This document shows positions 39,205-53,300 of a stretch of DNA of 64,000 nucleotides, in pieces. The notes below the pieces were generated by a model. That model did no database searches and was not told where the DNA came from. It saw only the letters and a list, made by a program, of their open reading frames with translations. The number at the start of each line of letters is the position of its first letter. Positions within the stretch are counted from its first letter, which is position 1. Source of the stretch: Andrena cerasifolii. Taxonomy: Eukaryota; Arthropoda; Insecta; Hymenoptera; Andrenidae. Where the stretch lies: the NCBI RefSeq assembly GCF_050908995.1, contig NC_135120.1, positions 10,863,433 through 10,927,432 on the forward strand. Reading direction: 5' to 3'. A program made the translations under genes and the position numbers.

Positions 39205-39648
39205 CCGTAGATGTCCCAATTACTGTCAGTGTCCCTATTACTGTCAGTTTCATTATTTTACTTAATAGTGAAATAATGCTTGCAAAATCGTGAAGGAAAA
39301 AAATTTAATTACCCAATTCTTGGCTTTGTAATTTATTTCATTGTTTTGCTTACCTATTTAATAGTTTTAACATTTATGTACCTGTATGTAATTAGTCAAT
39401 AGGACTGACAGTTATTGGGTCATGTTTCTGGCAGTTATACGGACACGACGATTTTTTAAGTGACAGTTTTAGGGACATTGCAGTTCCTTATACATTTTCA
39501 ATTAATTAGCAAATAGTTTCTTAGATAAAACAGATATTAGGCATTCTTATGCTGCAAATTGGAATGATTTTGAGGTTAAATAACTTCTGAAATAATTAAC
39601 GAAAGTTACGGGATGAGCTTAAGGTGGCAGTAATTGGGACATCTACCC
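39205..39648. mobile_element. TIR element, GTCCCAATTACTG family, copy 1
   Basis: The left end is TAGATGTCCCAATTACTGTC and the right end is its complement, followed by TA. Internal variants of GACAGTTATTGGG occur around 39409, 39432 and 39464, a subterminal-repeat pattern. The first bases of the left end are altered (CCG in place of GGG). No coding frame. It is related to 57630-57870. Confidence 0.75.
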
Positions 39649-41604
39649 TATTTGGAATTTGAGGAGTATCGAGGCCTTTGAATTGAAAATTGTTTAATCC
39701 CTTGCGGTTGAAAATCATATTTTACTGAGATATTTTTAATTTCTCTTTGGAGTTATGCTTGAAACGTTGTCTATCGCAATCAATGCTAGTGGAAACTTGC
39801 GACGGCTCGCCGCAAAGGGGGAAAGTATTACGCAAACTTTTGTCTTCGAAACCCTTCATTACTGTTTGTCCAAGTCCAATTCGTGGAATGTATCATGAGG
39901 AACAAATTCAACTTGCCAGGCTCTTCGTTTTGAGAAGAACATTCGTGCTGAGGATGGAGATGGGAGAAGTCTGTTCGATGGAACAAACGGAGTTCTTCGA
40001 AATGGAAGAAACTTTGCAGCTTCATCATTTTGTTGTCGTTCCGTTACGTCTCGCGGTAAAAACTTCTTGAATAACAGGCGCGGGGAAATTTTCCTGCTCT
40101 TGGATTACAGAAACTCCCGTAAAAGTGAAACCACAACCAACTGACTTCTATGTAATTCTCAAGCATAATTACTTGAGATATTTACTTTGCTGTCAGAGAA
40201 ATTCAACTCTGCTTCAGATTTAAAACTCACAAAATGACTATTAAAATAATGTTGCTAAAACATTACCGCTATCAGAAGGAGGAATAAAATATACGTGTCC
40301 TAATAAAAAAAAGATTTTTTTAATAAACGTAGGTACCACAGATTTTTGCGGTTATTGAAAATTTTTTCTGCGTGGAAATGTGTCCTTTTGAACAATCACT
40401 CCTCAGTTGTAAAGCGTTGCACAACAAGAGACTTAAATCGTAGACATAGTATGCAAGCAATACCAATCGAGCGAGGAAATGCCCGCGTCTGGATGAAAGC
40501 GATAAAATCGACCGTTCGGTATTAACGAAAAGAATCGGGGGAATGATTTCGAGATTTCCAGCGCTTCGCGCACGTATCGATTACAATCTGGACGCACTGT
40601 GCACGTGAAAGCATAGAAGCTGGACCATTTCTCCAGGTCAGTGTTATAAGGAGTAAAAGAGATTTTTACGATGATATCGGAAGATGGATACGTCGGGGCA
40701 AAAGTAATAACAAGGAAAGGCGACGTAGGAAAAAGGGAATCAGCCGGGAGATGCATTACGCGGGTATTGCATTACGTTTTGAAGTTCGACGTTGCGCCGC
40801 ACCGTGCTCTTTATTACCGTCAAACAAATGACGTTTTTAATAAAGGGCGGGCATTCGAATTTTACGCGAGGTCAAACTTCGAGTAGAAATGCAGAACCAT
40901 ATTTTTTCATTACTCATTTGTTACATTCGTGAGCTCCGAGCCAGGTAGAACTATGCTTCTGTAATTCTATGCGTAGATATATGACTGTTTAGATGTATAT
41001 GAATGTTGAGGAATGCAATACGAATGGTAGAAATTGTTGGAGATCAGTTGACGTGAATGGAATGGGCGATTGAAAGAGAATTGTTGAAATGAAGAAATGG
41101 TGGGTTATTCTGTGTTCGGGGAGAATATATTTTGTTTTATATTCTTGTATTAAAATTGGAAACTTTTTGCTTGACAGAACTATTCCTTTTAAATTGCAAT
41201 TCCATGTTGCATGTGTCTTCTTGTAACACAGTGCAAAAGGGACATTTAATTGGAATATTATTGAGTCGGAGTTAGGGGATTATTTTTTCAGTCTTGTGAA
41301 TGGAATTGGAGATTCCAATTTCTCTGCTTCCAAAGTCCTTTGATTCGTCTATGGATATTAAATGGGAAATTTGCAAATTCTAGAGGAATTATCTGACAGA
41401 AAATAGTATGTACTTTGGGTAAGCTGAATTTTTATGGTATTAATTCTCAACGATGTGGATACCTAACTATTGATAGCTATGTAACGCGTCGCAGGAATTA
41501 AGTAGCGTTGCACGTAATAAGTCAGACATTGGTTTGCTCGCCCATTCCTGACTGCTATCACAAAAAAGAAACTGATCAATTTTAAGATAAGCTCAAATTA
41601 TTTA
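39649..41604. other. Non-coding, nothing recognised
   Basis: Overlapping ORFs near 39747-40070 and 40433-40886 lack domains. A 17-base phrase near 41512 recurs at 50192 but without extended similarity. Confidence 0.45.
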
Positions 41605-42087
41605 GATGAGCCTTGGCACGATGGATCTATGTCGAAAATAAGTAAATAGGTGTCCGAACATTTCAGCCAATAGGCCTTAATAATAGAGATACTTACATAT
41701 AAATTATTAAATATTTCATAATGGCCGTTGGGTTCTAGTGGGTAAAAATCCCACACTACCCTAACGCCTCCGAGGGATTTCTCTCTGGAGGAGTCGGGGT
41801 GCCTGTTGAAAATTTCCCCAAGTTAAAAGAAAAATTATAAAAAAATAATTTATAAAAAAAAAATTTAACGTGGAGATATCATCAAAAGGCACCCCGATAC
41901 CTGCAGAAGGGAATTCTCCGCGGGCACCAGGGTAGTTGTGGGATTTTTACCCACTAAAACCCCACGGCCACTATGAAATTTTTAATAATTTACTTATAAA
42001 TATTTCTATTATTAAAGCCTATTGGCTGAAACGCTCGGACACCTATTTACTTATTTTCGACATAGATCCATCGTGCCAAGGCTCATC
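41605..42087. mobile_element. Long fold-back element (483 bp)
   Basis: Two arms of about 210 bp are inverted copies. Both begin GATGAGCCTTGGCACGATGG and run on closely (GTGTCCGA, CAGCCAATAGG, AGTGGGTAAAAATCCCAC, TCGGGGTGCC). They are separated by an A-rich spacer of about 60 bp. I judge the arms to be nearly 90% alike by eye. No target duplication or coding frame was seen. It would fold as one long hairpin if transcribed. Confidence 0.82.
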
Positions 42088-44477
42088 AAAATCGATATCT
42101 ATCACATGGTGTCCTCCCCTTGTTAGTCTAAGTAAGGTGAAAAGAAAGTGACTATACAATTTAAACAGAACAGTATGAAAATGCTTCTTCAAGTTCTTAT
42201 TATTCTGAAGTATTAGTTTATTCGTTTTAATAAATATTCAAAATAATCAGCATGTTCAATGTTTACTGCCGCACAAACTGCAAAAACCAATTGAAAAGAA
42301 TGTTACAACTAGGAAGAACAAACGAAATTATTCAACAAGGTAATAGTAACGAGACGGTGTATTATTATTATGAATCTTTCATGTGAAAGGTGTTCGGAAT
42401 AATAAGAGCGCTAGGAATGCATAAGAGTTTACTGTCTGCTGCATTTTAAATTTTGTAGCTGGCTGCCTTTTACACCCCTTAAATAGGATTATAAACTCTT
42501 TTTACTACATAGTGTAAGAGAATCTTCCATCCCATGAATTTTTAAAAAAGTGCATGTCGATGTCTTCCTTTTTCTAAAAAAAAATGGCTTATAACAAATA
42601 TGTATAGTAAAACATCAAAGTCTTACAAATATTTACTTTGTAAATTACTTGTTATCAACACATCAGTTTCAATTAATTCAAAAAAGCTTCCTTCCATTCC
42701 AATAATAATTATATCAAGTTTCTAAACCTCACGATTCCCACTCTGCCAATTTACCTATAACATTCGTTTCCACATCCCTTACAAGCTATCAATTAACTCA
42801 GCTAAACATTACTTCCAGCCCAAATTTCCCAATATTAAGCCACAAATCAGAACGCCTCTCCCCTTATCGATGCTTTATCATTACAGGATATCAAAATCGT
42901 ATAAATCCTAATTGCATGCAATGTAATTTAATTACACCATCCGAACATCTACGATTCTTCGGTACACCCTCTTCACCCTCGCGCAAGCCCCAAGTCTTCG
43001 AACCACCGTCATATTTTAATCCACGCCTAGTGGCTTTGCGCTCAATGGAAATGATGCAGAACCACGAAGGAAGCTCGGATCCAACGCTAACGCGACCCAG
43101 CTCCCAGTATCCTCAAAAACACCAGAGACACTCAGGTGTCTCTCGCGCGCCATTCATCTGGCGGATGAACAATGGAACGTTTCCCTGATAAACAAGGCAC
43201 AATTACAACGCGAACCGTTCCGCGATGCTCCCTCGTTTGCCAGGGGGTCGTTATCCTTGGCTGCTCCCCGCTGCCGATAAAAGCGAACGAGCCAGCTGGG
43301 AATAAACCAATTAGAGGCAGAAGTAATCGTCGAAACCGGCTCGCAGCGTGCAAGAAACAGCGGCAATTGGGTCAGGGCCGCGCAATTTGCTCGCGTCAGG
43401 CTACCAAGGTGCTCGTCTCCCTTTCCAACAGCGTTAACCACACAGCGCAACAGTGACATACGATTACAAGATGTATACGAGAATGCATTAGACGCTGTAT
43501 TACGTGTGGGATATGTTGATGATGAGCATCGCCTTTGCGGAACGTTTACTGAGTTCTTGATGGTATGTTTGCTATGGTAATGAGGTGTGCTTGAAATGTG
43601 CGAGGGAGGATGAACGTGTCCTTTGCGTGACCAATTTTTGATGCTCGCTTTGGAATTTGTATATGTATATGGGAGTGTGCTTTAATAGGTCTGGGTTAGG
43701 TCTGGGGTTACCAGCACACAAACACTTGAATCTTTTGTACTCCGACTTATTCCCCCATCGATGGACCAGAGATACCTTTAAATAGTGCTGCACTTATTAT
43801 GTTGTGGCCAAAATGTCGCCTTTATTCTTTGGAGGGGGTGAGTCTCCGATGACACACTGTCACACTCCTTGCAGTTTTTTACGACCGCAAGAGTTCACTA
43901 ATTGATGGTGATTGAGTTGTGTATGAGGATAATGGTGAAATCTAACTGCAGCGCGTAACAATTAATGCTTAAAATATATTTCAACAAGAGTGAAGATATT
44001 AGTGTATAAAATCGAGTTCTGATGGAGTTATAATACGCGATTGTAGTGTCTCGGAACGCTCTATGCGATTCTGTCGATGCTGATGGTACAGAGGTTTTGT
44101 TTGATCTGGTTTTTCACTTTGCTCTGAGGCTCCACGAAGCCTTCGAAACCGTTGCAAGGGTGTGTCTTAAAATAAGAGGTGGTAAACTATTGCCTACTGG
44201 TTGGAAGTGGCTGTGGAACTGGACGACGGAAAAGAAACGGAAAGGAAAACTGTGACTTTCCGCGAAACTTTATTGTCGCCTACAGATACGCGGTCTCGAC
44301 TCGCCCTAATAGCCTGTATTCTTCGGCGCCGGTTGTAATTAACTAAGTCACAAGATGTTAGACTCGGGCGGACAGACCGAGTGTCTGCCACATACGAAGC
44401 GACGAAACACAAGACACTAAGATACGCTTCGAGTTCGACAATAACATCTTCACGCTCAACATATTAAACACACAACA
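42088..44477. other. Non-coding, GC-rich block at 43040-43450
   Basis: Overlapping ORFs on both strands at 43132-43459 mark the GC-rich block. No domain was recognised and no RNA gene seen. Confidence 0.45.
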
Positions 44478-44481
44478 TTAA

Positions 44482-45031
44482 GGGGTTGCATACGTTCTCG
44501 GCGCCTAATAATTCATCACGTTTGGAATTTTTTTCCTCGAGAGGTGTGAAATATATCGAAAATTTTATAATTTTATCTTGTTCTTGGGACCTTTCTATTC
44601 AAGGGCCATCAAGCCAAATTTATGAATTTTTAGAAAATAAAAAAGTTATGCCATTTTGAAGAAAGCGATCGATTTTTCGTCTACAATTTCGATCTTTAAA
44701 TGGTAAAATGAATATTAAAAATTATAAATTTAAAAAATGACCCGATGGCCTTTGGAGAATGTCATTCTGTATATATTAACGCAAAGTTCATGAAAAAAGG
44801 TTGTAAATTGTCGAAGTTATCATGCTGGTAAGGAGGCCCCCTGCTTGGTGCAGAGGTTGCAGCGAACGAACGGCAATATACGACAAAAGTGTGTCAAATA
44901 AATCCTTTTATATGAATAAAGGTCTCAAGAACAAGATACAATTACAAAACCCTCGATCCATTTCACACCTCCCGAGAAAAAAAAATGCCAAATGTGATCA
45001 ACCACTAGGCACCGAGAACGTATGCAACCAC
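44482..45031. mobile_element. TTAA-flanked TIR element (550 bp)
   Basis: The inverted ends are GGGGTTGCATACGTTCTCGG at the left and the complement of GTGGTTGCATACGTTCTCGG at the right. Similarity continues inward for about 130 bp (AGGTGTGAAAT, TATCTTGTTCTTG). TTAA lies on both sides (44478-44481 and 45032-45035). TTAA duplication suggests a piggyBac-type element, although the terminal bases are not the usual CCC. No transposase is present. If TTAA is part of the ends, a TA-targeting family is possible. Confidence 0.72.
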
Positions 45032-45035
45032 TTAA

Positions 45036-48000
45036 GCATATAGCAAATTAATTCCAAATTCGCTACGTCATTTAATCCTACATTCATCTTTTCTTTTATA
45101 AACGATGCTTCATACCTGCACTGCAAAAGATTAAATGTTTCACGAATGTCGTTATGGATGTCCCTCCGATCCATTCGTATCACAATCAACTCCGCCACAC
45201 TCAAGGCCACACGTAACAATTTCTGAGACCGTTATCGCGTAGTGAACTGAACAATGATTCCGCTGCAATTATCGCGGCATCAATTAGCCAGGCGAATTAA
45301 CGAGGTCGCGCATTTCCCGCGTAATTCGCGGCCCGCGCGCCACCGGAAGTACATCCGCGCGAATTCCATCGACAGGGGGCTAACGTGTTCGCGTCAACGT
45401 TTCGCGCGGCCTGAAATTTACGGTGGTAGGCTAGGCTGCTCTGAATATCGAAAACCCTGCTATCCCCGTGATGTACGAGCGATGGTCTGTGGTTGCAAAG
45501 ATAAAAACTGAAAATGTTGCTTTTATTTGGAAAGATGTGAAGAGCTACAAATAGAATATTAGGGATACCCTGTAGAAGATGGGAGAAGGGCTCAGCAGCA
45601 ACTATAATACTTTTATAGCTAATCAGTTTGTGGGTACTTGTGCTTTTGTCGTCTTATAAGTTATTTAAAATTCGACTCGATTGTTTAGAAATTTAGTCTA
45701 CCAATAATATTTCTAGTATTTACATCTTAACACGTTCCTGGCCACGGTGTAAACTCAGACATTTTGAGGGGCTATAGAAAGTGAGGGGAAAAATAAATTA
45801 CGATTTTCGATTACAGAAACATAGTAGTTATGTTGTTAAGTTGTGCTACTTGATTTGGACGCTCAATTGAGAAATACATACCTTCTTCCTCTGAACGAAA
45901 CATTCATTTCTGAAGATAATGGGACACTGATGGTCCACGTGACACGAACGCTATTAATCACTACCTTAACGAAAGTAATATCATCGAAGAGGAGGAAGAG
46001 TAGAATTTCTCATTAGAATTTTTATGATCGTCAGAGCTTCGATTTCTTTACTTCAATTTCTGCATACGATAAGCAGTGTACGTGCACAGCAAATCCCAAT
46101 ATTCGCATCATGGGGACCCTAAAATCATCCGCACGTGTCGTCCATAATCAAGAATGTTAATATTCGCTGCACGGATGCTTCCAGAAACACAGTTCTATTG
46201 TACCCACCCGGCAGTATTCCGACGCAACATGTAGGGAGAAAAGTGGCGGAGAAACTATAAAATTGGGGCGAATACGCGGGGCAAGTAGTAAAGAAATTCT
46301 TTTGCTTTGCTCCGCTGCGTGACACCTACTTCGTACCTACTCTTCCCTTTCCTTGTGTGTCTTCCGCAGACTTTCCGTTTGCCAGGGGGTAGCGGCGGGA
46401 GAACTCGAGGGTGCGGAGTAGAAGTAGGAAGTTGGGGAACAAAAGGGGGAAGTGTGTGGAGGATGAGAAATGGGGAGAGAGCGCGGAGGTGCTAGCAGAC
46501 AACATAAAGACAAGAAGACAGGCGAGAGACGAGGAGTGTGAGAAGCAGGGAGAAGAGGAAAGAAAGGGGAGAGATTTACGTCTGGCAAGTGTTTACGATC
46601 GTTTCGAAATTAATGAAACGTGTAATTACTGGCGTGCTGAGTTTCGTGCACTACAGCCTTCTAACATGATGTATGATTTAGACTGGCGCGTTATATTGAA
46701 GATATCAGAGGAAAACAGAATTCCGGGAAACATTGAAATACCTATGTTAAGAAATGAAGTAGTCCGAGCTGTTAAATGTAAGTGGAAATAAATTTTCAAA
46801 CATTTCTCAGGCTTCAGGACTTCTTTTCCTTTTTGCAGCTTTCTCTGCCGATTGACCTTATTCTCGAATGCACACTCAACTATTCCAAGCACGTATCCGT
46901 AGCCTTTTCCACGCGACTGAGCAAGTTGTTTTGGAAACCGACTAGGATTTCTGGACTACTAATGTTCGATTAGTGATTGGAACACTTAGTTGGGGGGAAG
47001 GAATTAATGGTAACATTAGAAAATTGTTTTGAAAGAGAAAAAGTTACAGTTTTGAGAATTCACACGAGCAGCGACTTATTTTTATCCGAGCAAATATTAT
47101 TGAAATTATCTGTGATGTGAGGAAATGTTTGAAGGAAGAGATGAAGTGAACTTCATTTTGCTATCATTTAATAGCCCAAGTTAATTATACGTTAATTTCA
47201 TATCTATCTCAACATTTCGTCACCAAACTGTAAACTGGCTAGCATTAGTTAACAAATGTTGTTCCTAAATTATCAATTTTTACACGAGTTCTTTTATTTT
47301 CTCTGTACTGATATACTTTCAAATTAAATTAAATAAGATGTTTATCAAATAAATTCTTCTAAAAATGAATACTCGAAAGTATCTACGAAAAGATGATTCC
47401 AAATACAAGCCTATTTGGTTGAATCTGAACACTTTTTGAAACCATTAACAATATTGAAAACACATGCATGAATTAATTAAGACAAAAACCTATGCACTCT
47501 CTTCTTCTAAAAATGAATTTCTTTATTCGTTTCAATATATTGTCCGATCGTTGCAATTTTTCCTTCGTAAAATCACATTAAACCACCATTTAGAGAAACA
47601 ATTGTATAGACTTTCACGAGGAAGAAGTCGGTTGTGTATGACACGTATCGAACCGCCTCGATACTTTCCCGCGACACGTGAAATACGAGAGGTTTCCGCG
47701 ACATATTACAGAGAAAAATTTGCTTTATAATGGCACGGTATAGAGAAAAATTCGCCGTATAACGGGACGTTATAAAACGTATTTTTCTTTACATTACGAC
47801 ACGACAGGCCCATATTTCATGCGGGGGAAAGACGTACTCAATACGACGCCTTAGATCGTGTCCCCAGCAGCTTAATACGTTTTTCGTCCAGTCGCTGTTT
47901 CATTTTTCTCGGTGTTTCCACGAGTACAGTGGCTCACATAGCTTACGTTCCATAAAAGTTAAAGCATTGTATTTTTGTGCCTTCTGTTCGTGAAAATAAA

Positions 48001-50341
48001 TTGCAATGCAAGTTTTGGGTAACCACATGGGGGGATAATATTTAATAACGACGCGATGGCCCATTGACTAGTGGAGAATGGATTACAATTTTGTATTTTG
48101 TGGTTGGTAAGAATCCCTATCCAATCGCTCGTCCCATTCGCGTCCACCCCTTCTGAGAATATTGCACACGAGCAAAATTCAGAATATGGTATCCAGCGTA
48201 CAGTGCTAGACCATTTGAATGTCGATTACATTATTTCTATCCCTTCCATTTCTAAACTCCACCATTTACATCACTAGGAATCGAATAGACAATAGAAATA
48301 GAATTTCATGGAAATAGTAGGAAAAGTGCCATGGCAGAAATTCAAATTGTATAGCACAGTACACAGTTCGCATCTTACTATAAAATTTGCTAGCGGGACG
48401 AAAGTATTCGCAAAGTGAAAATTCCACGCAAGCAAATTTTACCCACAGTGCTATATTATTCGAATTTCCACTCAAATCTATTTCTAAATACAAAAAAAAA
48501 CTCTAAGCAAAACAGTAGAAAAATTAGTATCTAAAAATTTGAATAGCGCAGCAGAGGACACAGCTGATAGCGTATCACAAAATTTGCTCGGGTTGTGAGA
48601 ATATCCAGAACTTTGAAAATTCCACGCGACCACGAGGGTTTGGTCGCGCGAGTTTTTAATTATCAAACCAGGCAATCGCGCCGTCATAAATCTGTGCGAG
48701 ACGTTGCTGGCTCCTCTGATACGAGCATGGGGAGGAAGGCTCGATAAGCGGCCACGGCCGCTGGCCACAGGCCAATAATTCGTGTAAACGCTCGCTTTCG
48801 AAAATGTTGAAGAATCGCCAGCGAAGGGCGAGATCTGTACAGCGCGTTCCAGCGGGCATCAGGGGGTGTGCAAGCAGCCGAACGCTCACGGCCAGATGAA
48901 AGATGCATGAGGCTTTTCTCACGCATCTGTTGAGATATGTTGGCGGAAATCCAAGTGGCTTTATTCGGTCGGAAGTTTGATGTATGGTAATGCAATATCG
49001 TGTATCGGGCTCGATATATCTGACGCTCTTGTCGCGTATTTATGGCCGCCCTTCAAGTACACGCTCGGCACGCGTGCCTTCCTTTTAATGAACACGAATT
49101 GCCGTTTGCGCCACTGAATACCTGCGCACGATCGGAACAATCAATTCCGCAGGATCGTGCGAGGAAAATGATGGTAACCAAGTGGTACTGAGCGAGATAG
49201 GAAACTTGCTGTTCTTTTTAGTATTTCAAAGCACATCCTATTTCCTTCAAGTAAATATACAAACACAAGTAAACAAGCCTTGCACTGTATGTATACATAA
49301 AATGAAGTAAGTAGAACATATACGCAAGAGGTCAGACGACCTTAAAACCACAACGCATCAGTTCGATTCGCTCTTTCCGGCAACGGAACACCTTATCAAC
49401 AGCCGCGTAAATAACGATTTTATGCAATGACGGAAGCGCGTTAGGGGGCAAGAAAGAGCATAAATACGAGGTTCGATTCTATCGGGTGAACTGCGAATCC
49501 GAACTTTTGGAAAGTCCCGTTCCTTTTTCTCCCTCCTTATCATCCTGCTCCTCCATCTTGCCTCCACTCTTTTTTTCTTTTATCGTTCCCGACGTTAAGA
49601 CCTCTGAGATTACGCCACGATTCTTCGAATTTAACGCGCGCACTGTTTCAGCCAGGATCTAGAGCGCGGAGAGCTTTCGAGATCTCTGGGCATCGTTTAT
49701 TACTAAATCTAACACTGGAGTTCTTACGGGGAATGAAGTTATTAGAATTATTTGACCGAAGCGAGCTGGTTTAAAGAACCTGCTTCACGTTTGCGTCTGA
49801 ATGATACCGCCGTTCATTGAACTTAGATGTTATTCAAATCTGTTACATACGGATGAAAACCACGAATTTTAAAAAGAAAAAATATTTGGAAGTAAACCCT
49901 CGTTTTTAATATCGAAGTAAGAATGTGTTATAATAACTCTTTGTTTTCACCAGTGAAATGTATGACCAATAATAAAAATTGCTTCCAAGTCTGACAGGGT
50001 TGATTTTGTGGCTTCTATTCATTAAGTATTTTATTATTCGGCTTAATAATCATCACAAAATTTTCAAGCTCTGAATCCTTTTTTCGTAGCACACTATATA
50101 TTAATACATTAATGCATTTGCCTATGTTCTGTCAGAAAAGTATTGCAACTGCATTTGGTTACGTTCAGTGATATAAGCGAGTGGAAAGTGTACGTAATAA
50201 GTCAGACAGCAGGGAGTCTAGAAGAATGAAAGAGCTAGATTTGTCAGTTCATGCATTTTCTTTGATAATAAAGTCTGTGTCTACTTTGGGTTGTTCTTTT
50301 TACTCACTGTGTAGCTTAAAGGGTTCCGTGCGTTAATAAAC
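45036..50341. other. Non-coding; GC-rich blocks and a purine-rich tract
   Basis: GC-rich blocks lie at about 45240-45480 and 48680-49180. The plus strand is purine-rich at 46385-46580, which produces Glu/Arg-rich ORFs. No exon was supported, including by a search for the missing 5-HT7 TM6/TM7 exon on the minus strand. Confidence 0.45.
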
Positions 50342-50367
50342 ATAATAATAATAATAATAATAATAAA
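50342..50367. repeat. ATA microsatellite
   Basis: Eight uninterrupted ATA trinucleotides, the only clean microsatellite noted. Confidence 0.9.
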
Positions 50368-53300
50368 CATTTCCATGGTGTTTTATGAAGCTTGTAATTC
50401 TATGCAATGATAAGACAAGACAGTTCGCTCCATAGATGACTATTAATGCTATTTCAGTTTTATTGATAATAAAAATATTCATATAAAATATTTATAAAAA
50501 TAACTGATTATGAAAACTATTGTGCTGATTATATCCTCCTATCTGTATTATCTTCAGCTTACACGTCGAACTACTGTTTAGTTTCCTTTCCTTTAGAACG
50601 AAAATAAATTCTATAAAAATCCAGGGGGCTGTTTAGAATATATGAACTTCCCGTGTGTCACGTATTTTCCCATGCGACGAACAGGGTCCTTCGAGCAATT
50701 AAAAAAAATCCGAATTGTTTTCGACGCGACAACTTCTAGGCGCATCGGGCGAGAATTCTTTTTTTTTTGTTAAACCGTTCCACCCGTAAAAGTGGGCGAC
50801 ACTGTCACAGCTGCCCCGACATCTCACCGTGAATTTTCTCCATTTTTCTGGGACGCGGAAAAAGTGAATTTATGGCGTGTTCCATCGGCGAGGGAAGAAT
50901 CCGATGGTAACGAGGCCGACAGAAGCGTTTTGTCAAGCCCTCGACCATCTTAATTTACATTTGCTAATTCCCAAACGACTAGAAATACCCAAAGTTCACG
51001 AAAAATCATACACATTTGCGAAGCATTTAAAAGTGGAGAAATATCTCGTTATCGTGTGTCTTGTTAATCTATTAATATTGTGTTTGCTAACGATGGGATT
51101 TTGTTATAATTGTTAAAGTGGAAAGTAACGAAAGCAGCTCTTAAATCAGGATATGAATAAAATATACAGTGTGTGTTGTCACGGAGTGACTCCCAAGTTT
51201 GTTCATATAAATTCAGAAGAATAATTAAGTATGAAAGTTACTATTTTACTTTTGCTCCTTGATGCCGAGATTGGTATCATTTGAACCATGATGTTAATAC
51301 GAAAAATAAGACTACTTGTATGAGGTGTTCGAATGAACGTGACAGTATTTTGTGAAGAAAAATGTAAGAGTGATTGTAATTCAGGAAGAATTCAGTAGAG
51401 GAAATCTCGAAAATAAAGTTTCAGCGATTTCAGTAATACTTCTCGGTGTTATAGTAGGTTCTCCTTTTTTTATCTTAATTTTACGATTTTTGCAGTGATT
51501 TTGGAAGAAATCGATGTTCTATTTCCCAGAAACAGCAACACAGGGACCACATGCCGAGCACCAATAAGAACACCATTCTGAATCACGAAATTGCATTTTA
51601 TTTTTGACCATTACTGTTCAGCGCGAGCAATTGAGTCGAAAGTGAGAAATATTTCGTGGAGAAAATTGAGAACGGAGCACAGTTTTGAAAAATATATTTA
51701 TATTTCTATCGCGACGATAAAACTATTAATATATGAAGCACGAAACTGAGAATTGTAAATCTTATTGGTCCATTATTTCCAAAATGAATAAAACCAGAAT
51801 ATTTCGTAAAAAGTAGCAGTACAGCTATTAAAAGAATCTGTATAACGAAATTTGTAACAAAGAGTTTAAAAAATGTAACATTGTATCTTTAGGTGACAAC
51901 CAAAAATTTTTAACGAATTATATTGAAATTATAAAAATTTAATAATATAAGTTCGTTTCACTACGAAATGGTTCTTTTGGTCCCTCTTTTTTGGCTCTCT
52001 TCCCCACTCGTTAAAATAGACCACTGGACAGTTTCAATATAAATAAATGCAATATCAAATTGACTAACCTCAAATTGTTAAATCTAATCTGTGTTTCCGA
52101 AACTATTGTGTTCGATGGGAATTACGATGAACGGAAGTTGCGCGGAAGAAATATTCCACGCACGTGTTAGCAGTCCCGTCGTCGGCGATAAAGCGATTTA
52201 TTAGAAAATCTCGTGTCGCGCATGTGTACACGGTAATGTCCCAAGGTGATACAGGAAATAATTTTGTAGTTGCCGGTCGTGTAACTTCGTTACTCTAACT
52301 ACGTGTACAATGTTATATACTACAGGAAATATGCGGAGAAGTTCTCCTCGTGTCGACTGAAATTCTAACCACGTCGGCAAAGATTCTTCGCATAGTGGCC
52401 TGTCTTTTTGAAACTGATACTGTAAAGTATCGCGTGACAGATAAGGACGAGATCAAATGTAGTCTGTGTAATATCAGAAACTGGTAAAATATGTCGTTTT
52501 GCGTGAATTTGGCTAACAATACAAAATTATTTTCATTGCCAATTATAAAAATATAGACATATAATATAAATTTGTAATGTTACATAAAATCTGGTGTTTC
52601 GTTTCCACATAATGAATTATAGTGGTGGTAAATAACTTGTGTGTATTCTTAGTTATTTTATTCTGGATAATTTTATTTTGTTTCCGTGGCTGCTTTTCTC
52701 ACCCCCGGCTGAATATGCATGTAACGAGATATTTTAGTTTAATAACTTGTGATTTTAGTGTGTGTATTTATGTTTCATAGTTGGGTTTAACTTTCCACGA
52801 CGGTGTTGTAATTTTCTCTAGAATTTCTCGCATAATGAAACAATTTCAAGAATAATAACTTTACTAATGGACAAAGACGAAGGTTCGTGAAATTTGTTAA
52901 ATCATTTCTGAATCTATTTCAGATATTACATTACACGTCCACAATAATTTCTCCAATTGTTATTCCTCAGCTTTCTTCACTTTTATGGATACTATCTGTC
53001 TCAAAATTCCTCAACCTCTTTTCTAAATCATGCTGTATTTCGCAAACGACACTTATTTTTTATCATTCTTGACATCCTTGATGGTATATTTGCCCAGAAA
53101 TGCTTTTATAGAAACAATTAGAAAAAATAGATATATTCACAGGATACGTTTCATTGATTTTTAGTTGATTCGATACATTCCCTTCACCCATCCCGAAAAT
53201 CGAATATCACGAAAGTTTACGCTGGTAATTCGCGGTTCGTGCTAATTCGACAGCTGCAAAATCATGCTGGTTAAACAGTTTCAACGTAAATGTTGGGTCC

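Noticed and set aside
41512..50208. Shared 17-base phrase ACGTAATAAGTCAGACA at 41512 and 50192, considered as LTR copies
   Set aside because: Similarity does not extend beyond the phrase and no LTR ends or primer-binding site are present.
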